A DNA stretch of 64,000 nucleotides from Fibrobacterota bacterium (lineage in GTDB: Bacteria; Fibrobacterota; Chitinivibrionia; Chitinivibrionales; Chitinispirillaceae): assembly GCA_023436205.1 (NCBI GenBank), contig JAEZKC010000116.1, positions 24,872-88,871 of the forward strand, read 5' to 3'. Below are positions 60,193-64,000 of the stretch, in pieces. The position numbers and the translations under genes are program-made. Within the stretch, counting starts at the first letter, position 1. Each line of letters starts with the position of its first letter. Under the pieces are notes generated by a model that was given only the letters and a program-made list of their open reading frames with translations, was not told the DNA's origin and did not search any database.

Positions 60193-61500
60193 ATGAAATA
60201 CTCACAAATGATTCTCTGTGGCGTTTCCACCGCAAGCCTGGCGCTGCTGGCCGGCTGTTCCGATAACCCGGTGAGCAACAATAACAACACTACTGCAACC
60301 GATGCCGGCAGCCTTGGCCAGATGGCCTTTGCTTCAGTGCAGTCTTCAGAATTGGATTCGGTGTTCAGCTCCCTCAACAGTACCCCGGACCTTCTTTCAG
60401 CCCCCGAGCTTTCCATTGCCAGTCCAGTTGCCATGCTTTCCAAAGCGCAGGAAAGCCCTGAACAATGGACCACCACCGTGGTTGGCGGCAACCTAATGCT
60501 CACCCGCTCTACAGAGAGCGAATTCGACACTCTGGTCGTACAGGCGGAAGCCACCGCCAATATCATCGAAGCCAGATTCCGTCGGGTAATGCCGCTTAAG
60601 ACAGAGCATATTGTAATCACAGATGCAGACGAAGACGGGATTCTGCGTGGAACCGATGTGCAGTACAATGGAAAAGCAAAGTTCATAAACACAGTTACAC
60701 ATACCGCCACCGGCCTTGTATTCAGAACCGGAGAAACTGAAAAATCGGAGCTTGTGGTCAGCAGCGGTGAAGACAGAGACTTCGACACTGAAGAAGACAA
60801 TTTGATTATCAGTGCTTCATGGAGCAAAATGCTTAACAATGAAAAAATCGGACACGCAATCTATACCGACCTCGACGGCGACGGGATACTCTGGGGTAAA
60901 AAGGCAATGGTATACTCCGCAGAGGTTGATCTCTACAATTCAAAGGAACTGACCCGGCCATTTCTTGACTTTGCCAAACTGAGAATTAAAATCTTCAGAA
61001 CTGAAGATGGAATTGAAAAGGTCAGAGGGTTTGCCGGTGAGGAAACTTACAAAACAGGACGAGTTTCAAGTTTCTGGGTCGTGGATTCCACAGGTGACAG
61101 CACCATAACAAAAGGTGAAATGGCGTACGTGAATTTTAAAACAACCACACCAACGTCAGATGCCGAACGCAGTGCCCATGTTCTCTATGTCATTAATCCC
61201 GGAGAAAACCTTGGTGATGAAAGCGATAATATTCTTTATGAAATTCACATTGACAGAGAAAACCGCCGCGGAGCAGTCAGAACGCTCAGCTTTGAATTCA
61301 TCGCCGATCCTCCTGTGGCTCACGGGCAAAGCGCCACAGGCGGATCCTTCGAGCTCAATGTGACTCATTTTGACAGCACCACCGCATCACTTGTCGGAAA
61401 TTTCACCCCTGCCACTCTGGTGGCAACCCACACGGACAGAGAGGGAAATGTACGAAGCGTATCCATTGACAAGTCCGGCAGTGTAAGCGAAAACCAATAA
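60193..61500 (+). CDS. Lipoprotein with DxDxDG calcium-type loops
   Basis: 435 residues from ATG 60193. Lipoprotein signal with LLAGC (cysteine 21), then an Asn/Thr-rich linker SNNNNTT. The body is beta-rich and holds at least two loops of the EF-hand/dockerin kind, TDADEDGILRG and DLDGDGILWGK, plus one at EDREFD-like positions (GEDRDFDTEED). These suggest calcium binding. No domain name recognised. It is probably on the outer membrane or surface. Confidence 0.78.
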   Translation: MKYSQMILCGVSTASLALLAGCSDNPVSNNNNTTATDAGSLGQMAFASVQSSELDSVFSSLNSTPDLLSAPELSIASPVAMLSKAQESPEQWTTTVVGGNLMLTRSTESEFDTLVVQAEATANIIEARFRRVMPLKTEHIVITDADEDGILRGTDVQYNGKAKFINTVTHTATGLVFRTGETEKSELVVSSGEDRDFDTEEDNLIISASWSKMLNNEKIGHAIYTDLDGDGILWGKKAMVYSAEVDLYNSKELTRPFLDFAKLRIKIFRTEDGIEKVRGFAGEETYKTGRVSSFWVVDSTGDSTITKGEMAYVNFKTTTPTSDAERSAHVLYVINPGENLGDESDNILYEIHIDRENRRGAVRTLSFEFIADPPVAHGQSATGGSFELNVTHFDSTTASLVGNFTPATLVATHTDREGNVRSVSIDKSGSVSENQ

Positions 61501-61517
61501 CCCCCCCCGCCAACCAC

Positions 61518-61560
61518 GAAGAGCCTCCGCGGCAAGATCCGCGGGGGCTCTTCACCTTTT
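61518..61560 (+). terminator. Hairpin terminator after the DxDxDG lipoprotein
   Basis: GAAGAGCCTCCGCGG pairs with CCGCGGGGGCTCTTC over about 15 bases (one T-G) with a six-base loop. The trailing sequence is ACCTTTT, a weak T tract. Confidence 0.6.
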
Positions 61561-61611
61561 GTACTCCTCCAGAAACTATCTTACTGACTACACTCACCAG
61601 TGGAGGAGCTC

Positions 61612-62256
61612 ATGAATTCCGCAGACCTCTCGCATATACGAAAAGAGTATACCGGAAACCACCTTGGAAAAGAATCCACCCCTGAAAGTCCCTTTCTTCT
61701 TTTTCGCCAATGGTATGAAGAGACAGTTACTGTCAGTGAAGAACCGAACGCCATGATACTGGCCACCGCGGACCAGCAGGGGAGGCCATCTCTGCGTACG
61801 GTTTTGTTAAAGGAGTATAGCGAAAAGGGGTTTTCATTTTTCACCAATTACAACAGCCGCAAGGGAGAGGAGCTCAGTATAAACCCCAGGGCAAGTCTTC
61901 TTTTCTACTGGGCAGCTCAGGCGCGACAAATCAGAATAGAGGGATTGGTGAAAAAGATCGAAAAGAAGGATTCAAACGCCTACTTTGCAACTCGCCCCAG
62001 AGGCAGCCAGCTCTCCGCCTGGGCATCGGACCAAAGCCAGATCATTCCTGATAAGGAATTCCTTTACAAAAAGTTTGAGAAAATCAGCGGGCAGTTTGAG
62101 AACAGAAGCATCCCTCGCCCTGCGCATTGGGGCGGCTACAGATTGGTCCCGGACTACTTTGAATTCTGGCAGGGCCAGCCGGACCGTCTTCATGACAGGA
62201 TTTCCTATATTTCCGAAGGAAAGCACAAATGGAGAAAGGAAAGGCTGGCTCCATAG
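61612..62256 (+). CDS. pdxH: Pyridoxamine 5'-phosphate oxidase
   Basis: 214 residues from ATG 61612, which has GGAGGAG upstream. The FMN-binding blocks RPSLRTVLLKEYSEKGFSFFTNYNSRKGEEL and the C-terminal RPAHWGGYRLVPDYFEFWQG are diagnostic (given here as parts: LRTVLLK, FFTNYNSRKG, WGGYRL, EFWQG). It oxidises PMP or PNP to PLP. The next gene, glyA, encodes a PLP enzyme. Confidence 0.95.
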   Translation: MNSADLSHIRKEYTGNHLGKESTPESPFLLFRQWYEETVTVSEEPNAMILATADQQGRPSLRTVLLKEYSEKGFSFFTNYNSRKGEELSINPRASLLFYWAAQARQIRIEGLVKKIEKKDSNAYFATRPRGSQLSAWASDQSQIIPDKEFLYKKFEKISGQFENRSIPRPAHWGGYRLVPDYFEFWQGQPDRLHDRISYISEGKHKWRKERLAP

Positions 62257-62333
62257 AATTCACTGATCGGGTGAGAATATCCAGTCCGTCCCACGTACCT
62301 CTTCCCCAGCCTGCGTCCCGGAATTATTTTCTT

Positions 62334-62407
62334 AGCGAACACGACTGGCGCTCAAGATGGGAGAACCATCGGGGAGTATTCCGCTGAATCTGTCGCGCGC
62401 CTGGGCA
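62334..62407 (+). promoter_or_regulatory. ZTP riboswitch aptamer (pfl motif)
   Basis: ACGACTGGCGC (62341-62351) and GCGCCTGGGCA (62397-62407) are the conserved ends of the pfl/ZTP aptamer and pair as GGCGC/GCGCC. The inner helix GATGG...CCATC (62356-62370) with the following GGGGAGTATT, and the flanking AGCG/CGCT helix (62334-62337 with 62382-62385), complete the known shape. It senses ZMP/ZTP, a signal of low 10-formyl-tetrahydrofolate, which fits a glyA target. Confidence 0.88.
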
Positions 62408-62411
62408 GGTC

Positions 62412-62436
62412 AGATTTCCTTGCAATTAGGAGGTCT
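62412..62436 (+). promoter_or_regulatory. Shine-Dalgarno-sequestering stem of the ZTP riboswitch
   Basis: AGATTTCCT (62412-62420) can pair with AGGAGGTCT (62428-62436) over 9 bases (two G-U) with a seven-base loop. The second arm contains the glyA ribosome binding site. That would let the aptamer control translation start: stem formed, glyA off; disrupted or rearranged when ligand is bound, glyA on. Confidence 0.55.
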
Positions 62437-62440
62437 TATC

Positions 62441-63955
62441 ATGTCCAGTTCACCATTGAGCTCCTATCTTTCACAAACTGCACCCGAAAAGATCGATTCC
62501 GGGTTAGTCGCCTACCTTGCAAACCTGACTGAAGTTGCCAAAGTTGCTCCGGGAATAGCCAAATCAATAGTAAAAGAGCTTGCAGACCAGCGTTCAAATC
62601 TTAAACTGATCGCCAGCGAAAACTACTGCTCGCTTTCAACTCAGCTGGCCATGGGAAACCTCCTCACTGATAAATACGCTGAAGGCTTCCCTCACCATCG
62701 TTTTTATGCAGGGTGTGACAATGTTGATGACATCGAAGCTTATGCCGTGCAACAGGCATGCAAGCTTTTCGGCTGTGAACATGCCTACGTTCAACCCCAC
62801 AGCGGTGCCGATGCCAACCTTATCGCCTACTGGGCGATTCTCAATACCCGCATCGAAGTACCCGAACTTGACAAGCTGGGCGAAACAAACCTTGCCAAAC
62901 TCAGCCAGGATGACTGGAACAAGCTCAGAGCACTTCTGGGTAACCAGCGCCTGCTCGGAATGGATTACTATTCAGGCGGTCATCTGACACACGGATATCG
63001 TCACAATGTTTCCGCTCAGATGTTTGAGGCATTCAACTACGGGGTGGACAAAAACACAGGTCTGCTCGATTATGACATGATTGAGAAGATGGCTCTTGAA
63101 ATAAAGCCGCTCATCCTTCTGGCAGGTTACAGCGCTTATCCACGTAAAATCAATTTCAAACGCATGCGTGAGATTGCCGACAAGGTGGGTGCGGTATTCA
63201 TGGTCGACATGGCTCACTTTGCAGGTTTGGTGGCCGGCAAGGTGTTTCAGGGTGATTTCAATCCGGTGGCGCATGCTCATGTGGTAACCACAACCACCCA
63301 CAAGACCCTCAGAGGTCCCCGGGGCGGTATGGTTCTGTGCACAACGGAGTTTGCCGAAAGTGTTGACAAAGGTTGTCCACTTGTCATCGGAGGCCCTCTT
63401 GCCCATATCATGGCAGCCAAAGGGGTGGCATTTACAGAAGCAAATCTTCCGGCATTCCAGACCTATGCTCAGTCAATCGTCAAGAACTCATCGGCAATGG
63501 CCCGTTTCTGTATCGAGCAAGGAATGAGTGTAGCCACCAGTGGAACAGACAATCATCTGTTTCTTATAAACGTGACGCCCTTCGGCCTTACTGGCCGTCA
63601 AGCCGAAAGCGCTCTGAGGGAATGCGGCATAACTCTCAACCGGAACTCTCTCCCCTATGATGCAAACGGTCCGTGGTACACCAGCGGACTGCGTATCGGA
63701 ACCCCTGCAGTGACCACTCTTGGCATGGGTGAAGAGGAGATGAAGGAGATTGCGGCTATTCTCAAACTGGTGCTGGCAAACACTAAACCGGAAACTATCG
63801 CATCCGGAGAAAATGCAGGTAAAGCCAGCAAGGCAAAGTACGCAACTGATCCCAAGGCCGCCCAGGAAGCCCGCTCGAGGGTCAAGGTGCTGCTTGACAG
63901 GTTTCCAGTATACCCGCAGCTCGATCTTGAACTGCTTCAGAAGTCTTTCGGTTGA
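62441..63955 (+). CDS. glyA: Serine hydroxymethyltransferase, long form
   Basis: 504 residues from ATG 62441, with AGGAGG 6 bases upstream. LKLIASENYCS, GCDNVDDIE, PHSGADANL and TTTTHKTLRGPRGG with the PLP lysine are present. Typical GlyA has about 415-430 residues; this one has an N-terminal extension of about 40 and an insertion near 140-190, as in some spirochaete and chlamydial enzymes. It makes glycine and methylene-tetrahydrofolate from serine. It is under a ZTP riboswitch. Confidence 0.96.
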   Translation: MSSSPLSSYLSQTAPEKIDSGLVAYLANLTEVAKVAPGIAKSIVKELADQRSNLKLIASENYCSLSTQLAMGNLLTDKYAEGFPHHRFYAGCDNVDDIEAYAVQQACKLFGCEHAYVQPHSGADANLIAYWAILNTRIEVPELDKLGETNLAKLSQDDWNKLRALLGNQRLLGMDYYSGGHLTHGYRHNVSAQMFEAFNYGVDKNTGLLDYDMIEKMALEIKPLILLAGYSAYPRKINFKRMREIADKVGAVFMVDMAHFAGLVAGKVFQGDFNPVAHAHVVTTTTHKTLRGPRGGMVLCTTEFAESVDKGCPLVIGGPLAHIMAAKGVAFTEANLPAFQTYAQSIVKNSSAMARFCIEQGMSVATSGTDNHLFLINVTPFGLTGRQAESALRECGITLNRNSLPYDANGPWYTSGLRIGTPAVTTLGMGEEEMKEIAAILKLVLANTKPETIASGENAGKASKAKYATDPKAAQEARSRVKVLLDRFPVYPQLDLELLQKSFG

Positions 63956-63963
63956 TTCAAGGC

Positions 63964-63990
63964 GCGCCGGGAAGAATTCCCGGCGCTTTT
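63964..63990 (+). terminator. Intrinsic terminator after glyA
   Basis: GCGCCGGGAA and TTCCCGGCGC form a 10-bp stem with loop GAA, followed by TTTT. Near the right edge of the window. Confidence 0.75.
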
Positions 63991-64000
63991 CCCTATTCTA

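Noticed and set aside
1..64000. CRISPR arrays, transposases, rRNA, tRNA or phage genes
   Set aside because: None were recognised. The XerC/D protein has no mobile context, and no dif site was found.

Overview
The window is 64 kb of a Gram-negative-type bacterial chromosome with moderate G+C and dense coding. It shows no rRNA, tRNA, CRISPR array or insertion sequence that I could recognise. A fibro-slime domain protein (46.6-48.5 kb), large surface beta-helix proteins with Por-type C-terminal tails and an Mla-like lipid transport set point to Fibrobacterota (Fibrobacter/Chitinispirillum-like). This is an inference from protein families, not a phylogenetic result.

Layout. At the left edge lies the first 9 codons of a leftward mraZ-like gene, with a sigma70-type promoter and three 10-bp-spaced GTGKG boxes, so the division/cell-wall cluster probably continues to the left. 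From 0.3 to 8.5 kb: a coiled-coil membrane protein, GlmM-like mutase, an exported protein of unknown function, a TIM-barrel epimerase overlapping a candidate archaeo-eukaryotic-primase-like gene, transketolase and a CBS protein. From 8.6 to 12.5 kb, on the minus strand: a closely packed run of pseudokinase, beta-helix membrane protein, encapsulated ferritin and encapsulin. From 13.2 to 17.1 kb: engB plus MlaE, MlaF and MlaD homologues and a lipoprotein. From 17.2 to 25 kb: trpD, malQ, a LarA/DUF2088 protein with an Rrf2 regulator, a winged-helix regulator with an MFS transporter, and purEK.

From 25.3 to 31.7 kb stand two tandem 1044-residue secreted paralogues, each followed by a good terminator. 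From 31.9 to 44.2 kb: Tex, a DsbA-like protein, a second TIM-barrel epimerase, a ZIP transporter, hemerythrin, an RmlD-like reductase, msrAB, a PAC2 protein, a small helix-hairpin-helix protein, and an rpiB-dCMP deaminase-aminotransferase run. From 44.3 to 46.5 kb: ECF sigma factor, likely anti-sigma factor and two Spy/CpxP-like periplasmic proteins, probably an envelope or metal stress circuit. From 46.6 to 64 kb: fibro-slime protein, XerC/D recombinase, rmlA and rmlC, FtsH, aconitase, PepA, a glycerophosphodiesterase, a multi-GAF protein, two lipoproteins, pdxH, and glyA preceded by a ZTP riboswitch.

The strongest non-coding observation is the ZTP aptamer upstream of glyA, with a perfect (two G-U) stem that can mask the glyA Shine-Dalgarno. 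The most unusual protein observations are the primase-like protein, the pseudokinase linked to the encapsulin genes, the tandem beta-helix giants, and the aconitase whose first cluster cysteine is serine. Start codons were moved inward from the longest reading frame wherever a clear Shine-Dalgarno decided the matter; this is stated per gene.
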